Origin: an endosymbiont of Bathymodiolus septemdierum str. Myojin knoll
Lineage (GTDB): Bacteria; Pseudomonadota; Gammaproteobacteria; PS1; Pseudothioglobaceae
Length of the DNA stretch: 64,000 nt
Direction of reading: 5' to 3'
Assembly (NCBI RefSeq): GCF_001547755.1
Contig: NZ_AP013042.1
Coordinates: 1,364,001-1,428,000, forward strand
In this document: positions 7,632-17,396 of the stretch, piece by piece
Layout: every line of letters begins with the position of its first letter
Numbering within the stretch: the first letter of the stretch is position 1
Notes under the pieces: model-generated
Told to the model about the DNA's origin: nothing
What the model saw: the letters and a program-made list of their open reading frames with translations, nothing else
The model's database searches: none
Translations under genes and position numbers: made by a program

Positions 7632-8975
7632 TCAAGCATCACGCCGATAGCTAATCGCCTCGGTTAAATGCCGGGTATTTACGGTGTCTGAGTTGTCTAG
7701 GTCTGCAATAGTTCTAGCGACTTTGAGAATGCGGTGATAGGCTCTGGCTGAGAGGTGGAATTTATCTATTGCCATTTCTAAAAGTTGTTTGTTGGCTTGC
7801 TCTAGTTTAATGAGTTTGTCGATTTCATCGGGGGTGAGTTTGTCGTTGGTTTTGCTTTGGCGTTTTATTTGTTTTTCATAGGCTTTTAATACTCTTTCTC
7901 TGATTATTTCACTGGTTTCTGCAGTTGTGTTTTCTTGGTTAAGCAGGTCTTTTTTAGGTAAGGGCGGAACATTTAATACCATATCAATTCTATCTAGTAG
8001 TGGTCCCGATATTTTGTTTTTGTAGCGGTCAATTTGGTCTGCGGTGCAGTGGCATTTGGCAGTGCCATCGCCATAAAATCCACAAGGGCAGGGGTTCATT
8101 GCGCCGATAAGTTGGAAATTAGCGGGGAAAGTGGATTGTTGTGCAGCGCGTGATAGGTGGATTTCACCACTTTCTAAAGGTTGGCGTAATACCTCTAAAA
8201 CACTCCTTGGGAATTCGGGTAATTCGTCTAAAAACAACACACCTTCGTGAGCCAATGAGATTTCACCGGGTTTGGGTGGCGAGCCACCACCGACTAAGGC
8301 GACTGCCGAAGACGAATGGTGCGGGCTGCGAAATGAGCGGATTTTTAATTGCGTTAAATCTAGTGGCTTATTAGCGACGGAATAGACAGATGCTCTTTCT
8401 AGTGCCTTGTCAGTGGTGAGGGGTGGCATGATAGAGGGTAAGCGTTCTGCCAACATTGTTTTACCTGAGCCAGGTGGACCGATTAGTAATAAATTATGCC
8501 CACCACTCACGGCAATTTCTAAGGCGCGTTTGGCGTGGTACTGACCTTTGACTTGAGAAAAATCGTTTTGATAAGCAAGTTGTTCATCGGCTAAATTATG
8601 CACTAATTGATTGATATTGTCTGCACCATGTAGCAGTTCGCAGACTTGTAAAAGACTCTCGCATGGATAGATTTTTGCTTGACTGACTAATGCGTATTGG
8701 TTGGCATCTTGCACGGGCAGAATGATATTGCGTTGGTCTTGGCTACTGGCAATAATGGCGGGTAGCAGGCCCTCAGTGACGCGCAATACACCGTCTAACC
8801 CCAATTCTCCGAAAAATTCAAATTGTTCCAGATTGACACTAGGGTTGATTTGTTCACTTGCAATTAAGAGGCCAATTGCAATTGGTAAATCGTAACGCCC
8901 ACCACTTTTTGGTAAATTGGCAGGGGCAAGGCTGACGGTAATGCGGCCTTTTGGTAATTTAAAGCCTGAATTCAT
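7632..8975 (-). pseudogene. comM: 5'-truncated mosaic comM copy
   Basis: 447 codons matching ComM from residue 55 of the intact protein to its C-terminus; the first 54 codons are missing. Walker A (GPPGSGKT) and Walker B (VLFLDELPE) are present. It is a mosaic. Positions 8826-8975 differ at many third positions from the intact gene; 8086-8825 appear identical to 29548-30287 (inverted); and 7632-8085 are clearly divergent (FYGDGTAKC..., ending YRRDA). The change from identical to divergent falls in the NPCPCG codons, where the fragment at 592 also ends. It lies tail to tail with the RTX gene, 7 bases between stops. Without its N-terminus, and with a poly-purine stretch where a promoter should be, it is probably not functional. 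Confidence 0.8.
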
Positions 8976-9008
8976 CAGTAAAAAAAGGGGACTAAAAAAA
9001 GGACTAAA

Positions 9009-9176
9009 AAAAAGGGGACGATACCCTTTTTTAGGTCCATTATTTTTAAAGGAGAACGACTAAATACTCAATTGAGCATAATATTGCTCTATTATATGAT
9101 TATAGATATTTAGTCGTTTAATGCCATAGAATAAGAAAAAAGGCGCAGTAATATGGTGGAGGGATAGGGATTTGAA
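9009..9176. repeat. Direct repeat copy A with tRNA-Ser 3' end (att-like)
   Basis: About 168 bases matching 9981-10149 with a handful of mismatches. Its right end, 9154-9176, duplicates the last 23 bases of the tRNA-Ser gene including the CCA, then diverges. Inside lies a perfect 12-bp inverted repeat, AACGACTAAATA against TATTTAGTCGTT. Direct repeats ending in a tRNA 3' end are the usual footprint of site-specific integration at a tRNA gene. Confidence 0.85.
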
Positions 9177-9309
9177 AGAACTATATAACTAACTGATTTA
9201 TATAGTATTAATTTTTTACACCATTTTTTATACTCGTCTCTATACTCAAAAAAATCACTGCTAGGAGTTTTAAAATAGTAAAAAATCTTTGTTTTTTATG
9301 CCTCTCAAG
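9177..9309. other. Intergenic, AT-rich
   Basis: Between the att-like repeat and the toxin gene stop. I find no gene, no integrase remnant and no clear terminator. Confidence 0.4.
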
Positions 9310-9615
9310 TTATCTAGACCCAAAATCTTTTGTGCTTCTTTGTCTTAGTAAGTTATAAATCTTGTTTTTATCTCTTTTTCCTACCGCAACAACATAGACT
9401 ACCAATCTATTATCAATAACTTTATATGCAAGTCTAAATCCTGATTGCCTTAATTTTATCTTATAGATATTTTCATATCCCCTCAATCTGTTTTTAGGAA
9501 TTTTGGGATTTTCTAAAATCTGTTTTAATTTCTTTTTAAATTGCTCTTTAATGGTGGAATTTAGTTTGCCCCATTCTTTTAATGCCTGTTCGTTAAATTC
9601 TAATTTATAACGCAT
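9310..9615 (-). CDS. stbE: RelE/StbE-family toxin (type II toxin-antitoxin)
   Basis: A 101-residue basic protein with the RelE/ParE fold signature: an N-terminal strand (MRYKLEFNEQALKEWGKL), a Lys-rich helix, the LRGYENIYKIKLRQSGFRL core and a C-terminal VVYVVAVGKRDKNKIY strand-helix. RelE-type toxins usually cut mRNA on the ribosome. The basic and aromatic residues at the C-terminal end (GKRDKNKIY) fit that group rather than the gyrase-poisoning ParE branch. The start overlaps the end of the antitoxin gene by 11 bases, so translation is likely coupled. Closest named analogue from memory is StbE of the plasmid StbDE system; the symbol is given on that basis. Confidence 0.85.
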   Translation of the reverse strand: MRYKLEFNEQALKEWGKLNSTIKEQFKKKLKQILENPKIPKNRLRGYENIYKIKLRQSGFRLAYKVIDNRLVVYVVAVGKRDKNKIYNLLRQRSTKDFGSR

Positions 9616-9859
9616 CTAAACTAACAGGGATTGTCTTGTTTTTGCTGTTTGCTCTTTTTTCCACTTCTTGCCCCAATAGATAATCATCTGCTAAGTTTAT
9701 AAATTGCTCATATAACGCACTTGGCACAAAATAACCATAAGGGGTGTTATGGTTTAAGATTGCTACGCTTTCGCCTTTGGCGTTGTTTAATATTTTAGTG
9801 GGCGATTTTTTAAACTCGCTAATGCTTGCTGAATAGTTTGATAGTATCTTATCCATCAT
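9605..9859 (-). CDS. stbD: StbD/Phd-type antitoxin
   Basis: 84 residues. The N-terminus (SNYSASISEFKKSPTKIL) and the segment GESVAILNHNTPYGYFVPSALYEQ match the Phd/YefM DNA-binding fold, especially the StbD branch (AVLNRNTPAFYVVP in the plasmid protein). The flexible C-terminal part would wrap the toxin. It precedes and overlaps the toxin gene, the usual order. Two methionines open the frame (9859 and 9856). Such antitoxins normally repress their own operon, and two palindromes lie upstream. Confidence 0.85.
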   Translation of the reverse strand: MMDKILSNYSASISEFKKSPTKILNNAKGESVAILNHNTPYGYFVPSALYEQFINLADDYLLGQEVEKRANSKNKTIPVSLDAL

Positions 9860-9870
9860 AAAAAAGTATT

Positions 9871-9957
9871 AAATAAAGTATTTATTTTAACACTATTATT
9901 TTAATAAATGGTGGGTTATTCGCGAGAGTGTATATTATATATATAGTTGTATACACT
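9871..9957. promoter_or_regulatory. Palindromes upstream of the toxin-antitoxin operon (operator candidates)
   Basis: Two inverted repeats precede stbD on the minus strand. AAATAAA-GTA-TTTATTT lies at 9871-9887, twelve bases from the start. AGTGTATA (9927-9934) and TATACACT (9950-9957) are separated by 15 AT-only or nearly AT-only bases. Autoregulation by antitoxin binding to palindromes is usual for this family; that these are the sites is inferred. Confidence 0.5.
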
Positions 9958-9980
9958 TTATTTTAAACTAGCCTACTTAG

Positions 9981-10149
9981 AAAAAAGGGGGGCGCTACCC
10001 TTTTTTAGGTCCATTATTTTTAAAGGCGAACGACTAAATACTCAATTGAGCATAATATTGCTCTATTATATGATTATAGATATTTAGTCGTTAATGCCAT
10101 AGAATAAGAAAAAAGGCGCAGTAATATGGTGGAGGGATAGGGATTTGAA
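9981..10149. repeat. Direct repeat copy B, overlapping tRNA-Ser 3' end (att-like)
   Basis: Partner of 9009-9176. It runs from the A/G tract through the AACGACTAAATA inverted repeat into the last 23 bases of the intact tRNA gene. The repeat period is about 973 bases and encloses the stbD-stbE pair. Differences between copies (GGAGAAC against GGCGAAC, GTTTAATG against GTTAATG) show they have had time to drift. Confidence 0.85.
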
Positions 10150-10216
10150 CCCTAGAAGGAGATTAATCCTTGCTGGTTTTCAAGACCAGTGCATTCAGCC
10201 GCTCTGCCATCCCTCC
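10127..10216 (-). tRNA. tRNA-Ser (anticodon UGA)
   Basis: A 90-nt gene including encoded CCA. Acceptor stem GGAGGG pairs with CCCTCC, discriminator A. The anticodon arm CTGGT-CTTGAAA-ACCAG carries TGA, reading UCA codons. The long variable arm is typical of serine tRNAs, and the T arm contains GGTTCAAATCC. The 3' end is duplicated at 9154-9176. Confidence 0.95.
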
Positions 10217-10276
10217 GATAGGCGCGTATGATACCAAGTCTTTTATCAATAGTAAACAGTATCTGTAAAATTTAAC

Positions 10277-10305
10277 TGTTAAAGTGTAATATTTTTAAGT
10301 ATAAT
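10277..10305 (+). promoter_or_regulatory. Probable promoter of rpmB-rpmG
   Basis: TATAAT at 10300-10305 with a weak -35 (TGTTAA, 10277-10282) at 17 bases, 33 bases upstream of the rpmB start. Confidence 0.45.
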
Positions 10306-10337
10306 GCTTTCTTTTTAGATTTTCAGATAGGTGAACC

Positions 10338-10574
10338 ATGGCAAAAGTATGTCAAGTAACGGGTAAACGCCCAATAAGTGGAAACAATGTTTCTCACGCA
10401 AACAACAGAACGCGTCGTCGTTTTTATCCAAACTTGCACACGCATCGTTTTTGGGTAGAAGCTGAGAACCGTTTTGTTAAGTTGAAATTAACGGCAAAAG
10501 GCTTGCGTACTATTGATAAAAAAGGCATTGATGTTGTTTTAAAAGAAATTCGCGCCCGTGGCGAAAAGGTTTAA
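10338..10574 (+). CDS. rpmB: 50S ribosomal protein L28
   Basis: 78 residues, the full length of L28. It begins [12 protein letters not shown] and has the family's [15 protein letters not shown] segment. Component of the large ribosomal subunit. Followed after ten bases by rpmG with a GGAG ribosome binding site, the standard rpmB-rpmG operon. Confidence 0.98.
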   Translation: MAKVCQVTGKRPISGNNVSHANNRTRRRFYPNLHTHRFWVEAENRFVKLKLTAKGLRTIDKKGIDVVLKEIRARGEKV

Positions 10575-10584
10575 GGAGTAAGAT

Positions 10585-10740
10585 ATGAGAGAGAAAATTA
10601 GATTGGTATCATCTGCAAAGACAGGTCACTTTTACACAACAACCAAGAACAAGCGACTTCACCCAGAAAAAGTAGAAGTTAAAAAGTTTGATCCAGTTGT
10701 TCGTCAACATGTTATGTATAAGGAAGCAAAAATTAAGTAA
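10585..10740 (+). CDS. rpmG: 50S ribosomal protein L33
   Basis: A 51-residue frame starting ATGAGAGAGAAAATTAG, preceded by TTAAGGAG. The product ([19 protein letters not shown]..., KYDP-like [11 protein letters not shown]) is L33. It lacks the Cys pairs of the zinc-binding form and so is the C-minus type. It ends 16 bases before a strong terminator. Confidence 0.95.
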   Translation: MREKIRLVSSAKTGHFYTTTKNKRLHPEKVEVKKFDPVVRQHVMYKEAKIK

Positions 10741-10756
10741 TCCTTAATTAAACTTC

Positions 10757-10794
10757 CGATAAAAAAGCCACTTTTTACAGTGGCTTTTTTATCG
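10757..10794. terminator. Bidirectional terminator between rpmG and acnB
   Basis: A perfect 16-bp stem, CGATAAAAAAGCCACT against AGTGGCTTTTTTATCG, with a 6-base loop. U-rich tracts on both strands would serve rpmG on the plus strand and acnB on the minus strand. Confidence 0.9.
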
Positions 10795-10811
10795 TCTGAT
10801 AATTTTTTAAA

Positions 10812-13370
10812 TCATTCTTCTAAGATAGTATCTAATGCAATATGCCCAATCACATCCTTGTATTCAGAGATTTGGTCAAAGTTTAGATACTGATAAATCT
10901 CAAATTCCGCAGGTTTAATGGCTTGCATGGCAGACAAATATTCTTTTATTGTTGGAATATGTCCAAGTTTTGCTGAAATGGCAGCCACTTCAGCAGAGGA
11001 TAAATAGACATCAGCATTGTCACCCAAGCGATTTGGAAAGTTACGAGTAGAAGTAGATACTACCGTCGTATTGCTGGCAACGCGCGCCTGATTACCCATA
11101 CATAAGGAGCAACCTGGGATTTCTGTGTGCTTGGTAATCGCATCAAAAGTTTTGTACACCCCTTCTTTTTTGAGTTGCGCTTGGTCCATTCGTGTTGGTG
11201 GTGCGACCCACAATTCGGTTGGTAATTCTGATTCGTCTTTTAAGAGTTGTGCGGCCGCCCTAAAATGACCGATGTTGGTCATACAAGATCCAATGAATAC
11301 TTCGTCAATCTTGGTATTAGCAACATCTGACAAAGTTTTAACATCGTCAGGGTCGTTTGGGCATGCCAAAATTGGCTCTTTAATATCATCTAAGTTAATG
11401 TCAATCACAGCTGCATATTCAGCGTTGTTATCAGCTGACAATAATTCAGGGGTGTCTAGCCATTTTTGCATTGCTTGAATACGACGAGCGATGGTTTTTT
11501 TGTCTTCATAGTCCATTTCTATCATTGATGAAAGTAGTGCAATATTAGACTGTAAATATTCTGCGATTGGCGCTTTGTCCAATTTAATAGTGCAGCCATT
11601 TGCAGAGCGTTCTGCAGAGGCATCGGTGAGTTCAAAGGCTTGTTCAATTTTTAAAGTTTCCAGACCTTCAATTTCTAAAATACGACCTGAAAAAATATTC
11701 TTTTTATTTTCTTTTTCAACCGTCAGTAAACCTTGTTGAATTGCCACATACGGAATGGCGTTAACCAAGTCCCTAAGGGTGATGCCTTCCTGCATTGTAC
11801 CGCTAAAACGCACCAAAACAGATTCGGGCATATCTAACGGTAAGACGCCAATCGACGCACCAAAAGCCACCAAACCCGAACCTGCGGGAAAACTAATGCC
11901 AATCGGAAAACGCGTATGTGAATCGCCTCCTGTGCCGACGGTATCAGGCAACAGCATACGGTTCAACCACGAATGAATCACGCCGTCGCCAGGTTTTAAT
12001 GCCACGCCGCCACGAGATTGCATAAAGTCAGGCAGACTGTGTTGTAATTCTAAATCAACCGGCTTTGGATAAGCGGCAGTATGACAAAAACTTTGCATCA
12101 CTAAGTCCGCAGAAAAACCCAAACACGCCAATTCTTTCAGTTCGTCACGCGTCATTGCACCTGTGGTATCTTGTGAACCCACCGTTGTCATACGCGGCTC
12201 ACAGTAAGTGCCAGGGCGTATGCCATCAACACCACAGGCTTTACCAACAATTTTTTGTGCTAGTGTGTAGCCTGCATGATTGCTACCAATATCAATTGGG
12301 CGTAAGAAAACATCGCTCACAGGCAAGTCTAAATCAAAGCGAGTTTTATCTGTTAATCCGCGACCAATAATAAGTGGAATACGACCGCCAGCGCGGACCT
12401 CATCAGCCATTGTTGTTGGTGTCAATTTAAAAGTAGAAACGATATCACCCTTGCTATTAGTAATTTTACCCTCATAAGGATAAATGCTAATTTCATCGCC
12501 CATATTCAGCTTTGTCACATCGCATTCAATCGGCAATGCACCTGAATCTTCGGCAGTATTGAAGAAAATTGGGGCAATATTACCACCCAAGACCACGCCA
12601 CCGCCGCGTTTATTAGGTACAAAATCAATATCATTGCCCATATGCCAAAGCACAGAATTAATCGCTGATTTGCGTGAAGAACCTGTGCCAACTACATCGC
12701 CAACGAACGCCAAAGGCAGACCTTTTTCTTTAAGCTTTTCAATCGTAGCCAATGGATTGTCCATTTTTTTAACCAACATAGATTGCGCATGTAGTGGGAT
12801 ATCAGGGCGCGACCAGGCCTCGGTTGCAGGAGATAGGTCGTCAGTATTGACCTCACCTTCTACACGAAAGACTGTGAGCTTAATTATTTTTGGTAAAGCC
12901 TCTTTGTCTGTAAACCATTTTGCATCTGCCCAATTATTCAACACTTTTTTGGCAAATTTATTGTTTTTAGATTTTTCAAAAATGCTTTGATATGCTTCGT
13001 AAATCAGTAAAGTATTAGATAAAGCCTCGCAGGCAACTTGTGCTGTAATGTCATTATCTAATAGCTCAATTAATGGGGCAATGTTATAACCACCCATCAT
13101 CGTGCCTAACAAGAAAGTAGCCTGCTTTTTGTCAATCGCCTGACATTTTTGCTCGCCCTTGGCAACACTATTCAAGAAACCCGCTTTCACATAAGCCGCC
13201 TCATCCACTCCAGGTGGCACGCGATGCGTCAATAAATCTAAGTAAAAACCATCATCGTCTCCACTAATTAAATGCTCGACAACAGACTTAGTCTGCTCTG
13301 CATTTAATACTAAAGGAGGTAAATTGTTTTTGGCACGCTCATCAATATGCGCTAAGTAGGCTGTCTTCAT
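10812..13370 (-). CDS. acnB: Aconitate hydratase B
   Basis: 852 residues from the ATG at 13370 ([15 protein letters not shown]), which lines up with the start of E. coli AcnB (865 residues). The frame opens 14 codons further upstream at 13412, but that extension matches nothing. Converts citrate to isocitrate in the TCA cycle. The N-terminal HEAT-like region contains [15 protein letters not shown]; swivel and catalytic domains follow. Fe-S ligands are visible in GSCMTN and in [10 protein letters not shown]. Convergent with rpmG and divergent from purB with a 66-base gap. Confidence 0.95.
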   Translation of the reverse strand: MKTAYLAHIDERAKNNLPPLVLNAEQTKSVVEHLISGDDDGFYLDLLTHRVPPGVDEAAYVKAGFLNSVAKGEQKCQAIDKKQATFLLGTMMGGYNIAPLIELLDNDITAQVACEALSNTLLIYEAYQSIFEKSKNNKFAKKVLNNWADAKWFTDKEALPKIIKLTVFRVEGEVNTDDLSPATEAWSRPDIPLHAQSMLVKKMDNPLATIEKLKEKGLPLAFVGDVVGTGSSRKSAINSVLWHMGNDIDFVPNKRGGGVVLGGNIAPIFFNTAEDSGALPIECDVTKLNMGDEISIYPYEGKITNSKGDIVSTFKLTPTTMADEVRAGGRIPLIIGRGLTDKTRFDLDLPVSDVFLRPIDIGSNHAGYTLAQKIVGKACGVDGIRPGTYCEPRMTTVGSQDTTGAMTRDELKELACLGFSADLVMQSFCHTAAYPKPVDLELQHSLPDFMQSRGGVALKPGDGVIHSWLNRMLLPDTVGTGGDSHTRFPIGISFPAGSGLVAFGASIGVLPLDMPESVLVRFSGTMQEGITLRDLVNAIPYVAIQQGLLTVEKENKKNIFSGRILEIEGLETLKIEQAFELTDASAERSANGCTIKLDKAPIAEYLQSNIALLSSMIEMDYEDKKTIARRIQAMQKWLDTPELLSADNNAEYAAVIDINLDDIKEPILACPNDPDDVKTLSDVANTKIDEVFIGSCMTNIGHFRAAAQLLKDESELPTELWVAPPTRMDQAQLKKEGVYKTFDAITKHTEIPGCSLCMGNQARVASNTTVVSTSTRNFPNRLGDNADVYLSSAEVAAISAKLGHIPTIKEYLSAMQAIKPAEFEIYQYLNFDQISEYKDVIGHIALDTILEE

Positions 13371-13403
13371 CTGTTTAAATAAGTGAATGTATAAAGCGTA
13401 TAA

Positions 13404-14813
<1,410 letters not shown>

Positions 14814-14820
14814 TACTGCG

Positions 14821-14848
14821 TCTTATGTTATTTTGCATAAGATTTTTA
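14821..14848 (+). terminator. Weak hairpin after purB
   Basis: TCTTATG and CATAAGA form a 7-bp stem with an 8-base loop, followed by TTTTT. It may end purB transcripts or act as an attenuator ahead of rpsP. Confidence 0.4.
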
Positions 14849-14873
14849 TAATAAAACAAGGAGCAAAAAACCC

Positions 14874-15317
14874 ATGGTTAAAATTAGACTAGCCCGAGGT
14901 GGAGCCAAGAAAAAACCTTTTTATTCAATTGTAGCAACAGACTCTCGCAAGCGCAGAGACAGTGCTTACATTGAGCGTATTGGATATTTTAATCCAGTCG
15001 CCCGCGGACAAGAAGTTAGGTTGACCATCGAAGAAGATAGATTAGAGTATTGGACTTCAAAAGGCGCACAAACAACAGATCGTGTCAAGCAACTTATCAA
15101 AGAATTCAGAGACCCTTCAATCCGTGAAAAGCGTGTTGCAGCACAGCAAATGCGTGCAGAGGCAGTTGCAAAGAAATTAGCAGCAGAAGCGAAAGCGAAA
15201 GCGGACGAAGAGGCAGCAGCGGCAGCAGCAGAAGCAGAGGCTAAAGAAGCCACAAAGGCAGAGGCTGAATCAGCAACGGAAGAAGCGCCTACTGAAGAGG
15301 AAAAGCCAACTGAATAA
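14874..15317 (+). CDS. rpsP: 30S ribosomal protein S16 with long charged tail
   Basis: 147 residues, against about 82 for E. coli S16. Residues 1-85 are a normal S16 ([35 protein letters not shown]). The rest is a low-complexity Ala/Glu/Lys tail ([17 protein letters not shown]..., ending EEEKPTE). The tail could be a helical extension on the ribosome surface; its role is unknown. RBS AAGGAG eleven bases upstream. Followed after 4 bases by rimM, the usual pairing. Confidence 0.95.
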   Translation: MVKIRLARGGAKKKPFYSIVATDSRKRRDSAYIERIGYFNPVARGQEVRLTIEEDRLEYWTSKGAQTTDRVKQLIKEFRDPSIREKRVAAQQMRAEAVAKKLAAEAKAKADEEAAAAAAEAEAKEATKAEAESATEEAPTEEEKPTE

Positions 15318-15321
15318 TTCA

Positions 15322-15840
15322 GTGAGCATCTCTACGACAAAAAGGCTGTTGATCGGTACGATTAACGGCCTTTTTGGCGTCCAAGGCTGGGTGAAAATAT
15401 TCTCACACACAGAGCCAAGAAAAAATATCCTGACCTACAAGCCTTGGCATATTGAAGTGGATGGACAATGGAAAAACTTGGAATTCACTAACGGTCGAGA
15501 GCAAGGTAAAACCATTGTTGCGAAAATTAAAGATGTGAATGACCGTGAACAGGCAAGAATTTTAATTGGTACGGATATTTATATCGAAAAATCACAATTA
15601 CCAAAACTTAAAAGTGGCAAACATTATTGGGAAGACTTGATTGGACTAGAAGTGGTTAATCAATCAGGTTTTGTTTTTGGAAAAGTGGAAAATTTGACGG
15701 ACACAGGCTCTAATCATGTACTTATTGTACAAGGAAAAAAAGAGCATTGGATTCCCTATGTCGCCCCCTTTCTACTTGAAACAAATTTATCAACAAAAAA
15801 GATTTTGGTTGACTGGGATGAAAATTTTTTAACAAGTTAA
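15322..15840 (+). CDS. rimM: Ribosome maturation factor RimM
   Basis: 172 residues from a GTG start at 15322. Helps 30S assembly at the S13/S19 head region. The N-terminal RimM barrel carries IGTINGLFGVQGWVKIFS, and the PRC-barrel half carries YWEDLIGLEV and IPYVAPFL. In most gammaproteobacteria trmD and rplS follow. Here the next gene is a carbonic anhydrase, so the operon has been broken. Confidence 0.95.
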   Translation: MSISTTKRLLIGTINGLFGVQGWVKIFSHTEPRKNILTYKPWHIEVDGQWKNLEFTNGREQGKTIVAKIKDVNDREQARILIGTDIYIEKSQLPKLKSGKHYWEDLIGLEVVNQSGFVFGKVENLTDTGSNHVLIVQGKKEHWIPYVAPFLLETNLSTKKILVDWDENFLTS

Positions 15841-15884
15841 TGCAGTGGTCTCTAATGTTAAATTTTGTATAAAATTATAGAACT

Positions 15885-16478
15885 ATGAACACCCAACAAG
15901 CACAACAAAAATTAATTGACGGCAACCAAAGATTTGTCAATAATCAAACTACGAGACCTGAGTTTGCGCCTCAGCAGGATTCGGTAAAACCACAAATGCC
16001 CTTTGCTATTGTTTTAGGTTGTTCCGATTCTCGCGTGCCCATCGAAACGATTTTTGATCAAAGTTTTGGCGATTTGTTCATTATTCGCATTGCGGGCAAT
16101 ATCGTTGCACCTTCGCAAATTGGTAGTATCGAATTTGCGATTAGCATGTATCAAACACCATTGGTGATTGTACTCGGACATACGCATTGCGGTGCGGTAT
16201 CAGCGGCCATTGATGCGCACATACAAAAAAATAATATCTCTTCAGGTGTGCATTCGATTACCAAGCGTATTCAGCCCGTTATTGATACATTAATCACCGA
16301 TGATTACAATCACGATAGCTTAGTATGTCAAGTAGCGGACGCTAACATTAAACAATCGGTAAGGCAATTGCAAGAATCTTCTGAGATTATTCGCATGGCA
16401 ATGACAAAGAACAAACTCGATATTGTAGGTGCAAAATACATCCTACAAACAGGTGAAGTTACTTTTTTTCCGGCTTAA
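15885..16478 (+). CDS. Beta-class carbonic anhydrase
   Basis: 197 residues. Interconverts CO2 and bicarbonate. Zinc ligands are visible as Cys46 with Asp48-Arg50 (CSDSRVP) and His99-x2-Cys102 (GHTHCGAV). No signal peptide, so cytoplasmic. In autotrophs such enzymes supply CO2 for fixation, and in general they supply bicarbonate to carboxylases such as acetyl-CoA carboxylase. Its last codons and the following bases recur about 3.36 kb downstream, next to an SLC13-type permease, so the permease was probably its direct neighbour once. Confidence 0.93.
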   Translation: MNTQQAQQKLIDGNQRFVNNQTTRPEFAPQQDSVKPQMPFAIVLGCSDSRVPIETIFDQSFGDLFIIRIAGNIVAPSQIGSIEFAISMYQTPLVIVLGHTHCGAVSAAIDAHIQKNNISSGVHSITKRIQPVIDTLITDDYNHDSLVCQVADANIKQSVRQLQESSEIIRMAMTKNKLDIVGAKYILQTGEVTFFPA

Positions 16479-16520
16479 AATATGCAGTTCTAGAATATTA
16501 GTTAATTCTAATACGGTACA
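16446..16520. repeat. Direct repeat copy 1 (carbonic anhydrase 3' end)
   Basis: About 75 bases covering the end of the carbonic anhydrase gene (TTACTTTTTTTCCGGCTTAA) and the following intergenic bases. It matches 19804-19878 with roughly a dozen mismatches. The two copies bracket the transposase remnant, the unknown gene, the IS256-type element and the PIN-like gene. Period 3358 bases. Confidence 0.8.
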
Positions 16521-16583
16521 GTAGGTTTAGCCTCTTTTGTTAATCCTACGCGCCTACAATGAAGGTTATAAAAAATCAAAAAA

Positions 16584-16690
16584 TTACGATGTAAATTTAA
16601 GTTTTATCTTATCAATATTTTGATAAGTTATTACTTTAACCGTTGTATTTTTAATGGCGCCATTGACTTGTTCAACCATGCCGTTAAAGA
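16584..16690 (-). pseudogene. Transposase remnant (integrase-core type, IS481/IS3-like)
   Basis: A short minus-strand translation reads FNGMVEQVNGAIKNTT, then VITYQNIDKIK and a stop. It resembles the end of the DDE integrase core of IS481/IS3-type transposases, where the typical motif is TNGMVERVNG with the catalytic Glu. About 35 codons remain. No start, no terminal repeats. Confidence 0.55.
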
Positions 16691-16754
16691 GAAAATGGTA
16701 GTATTCCCTTTAAAAAGCAGATAAAATATCCCTCGCTCCAAAGCATATGCCACC

Positions 16755-16784
16755 CTCGCTCCCAAACTCCTGCCTGAGAACGAG
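16755..16784. repeat. Small palindromic repeat (REP-like hairpin)
   Basis: CTCGCTCCCA-AACTCCTGCC-TGAGAACGAG folds into an imperfect hairpin. It closely resembles the palindrome interrupted by the IS element at 17396/18777 (CTCCCAAG-CTCCTA-CTTGGGAG). Hairpins of this CTCC-centred type are dispersed in many gammaproteobacterial genomes. Confidence 0.55.
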
Positions 16785-16794
16785 ACATGTAGCT

Positions 16795-17307
16795 TTATTC
16801 TTGAAATACTATATTTTCATATTCAGATACAAATGAATTTACTGGCTCCCATATCTCAACATAACTTCCCTTTTGTTCAAAAATTTTACCGTGATTTTTC
16901 TCAGCAATATTTTTCATTTGGTCAAAGTTGTTTTTAAAATCATCTATATTTTGTAATTCATTTTGAATATCAATTTCTGTTATATAATTTTTACCAGATC
17001 GTCTTAATTTTAAATATGCATTTAATATTTGAGAATTGATGTTTTGTTGTCTTTCTGGCTTGCTCCATAACTTTAATTTCCTTCGCACTTTTTCTATTTC
17101 ATTAGATTCGCTTTGATTATATTCATTTTCTTTTGTATTTTGTGTTGAGATTGATTTTTTAACATCTGACAAAATTATCAATCCTTTGATTATGCTCGAG
17201 TGAATGTCTTTTGCAGATACTCCTTTGGCAGATACTCCTTTGGCAATAAGAAAAGCAACATCTTCAAAAATTATTGTTGCTTGTGACAACTTGTATTCTA
17301 TATCCAT
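16795..17307 (-). CDS. Hypothetical protein
   Basis: 170 residues, not recognised. The protein is hydrophilic with probable helices (IEKVRRKLKLWSKPERQQ) and a C-terminal half with INSQILNAYLKLRRSGKNYITEIDIQNEL, which could be a small winged-helix-like fold. Residues 24-32 contain a tandem GVSAKGVSAK, caused by a 15-bp direct duplication near 17213-17243. No signal peptide. It sits alone in the accessory patch beside the IS element and is AT-rich, so probably acquired. Confidence 0.55.
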   Translation of the reverse strand: MDIEYKLSQATIIFEDVAFLIAKGVSAKGVSAKDIHSSIIKGLIILSDVKKSISTQNTKENEYNQSESNEIEKVRRKLKLWSKPERQQNINSQILNAYLKLRRSGKNYITEIDIQNELQNIDDFKNNFDQMKNIAEKNHGKIFEQKGSYVEIWEPVNSFVSEYENIVFQE

Positions 17308-17396
17308 TATAATTATATTTAGTAAAAAAATACCATTTTATAGTGTTTTTTAGAATATACAAGTCTTTTTTAGTAAATTTTACATCACTCCCAAGC

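Larger units (their letters stand above)
16479..16794. other. Intergenic region with transposon debris
   Basis: 316 bases without an intact gene. It contains the repeat tail, a transposase remnant on the minus strand (16584-16690) and a palindrome of the CTCCCAA-CTCC-TTGGGAG type (16755-16784). Confidence 0.6.

Noticed and set aside
593-8085. Classical transposon with terminal inverted repeats as the cause of the comM split
   Set aside because: The two ends share no terminal inverted repeat, and the 8-bp overlap CCCTGCCC can be explained by conservation of comM codons; no transposase lies inside.
1-10216. Prophage remnant
   Set aside because: No capsid, tail, terminase, lysis or integrase gene is present.
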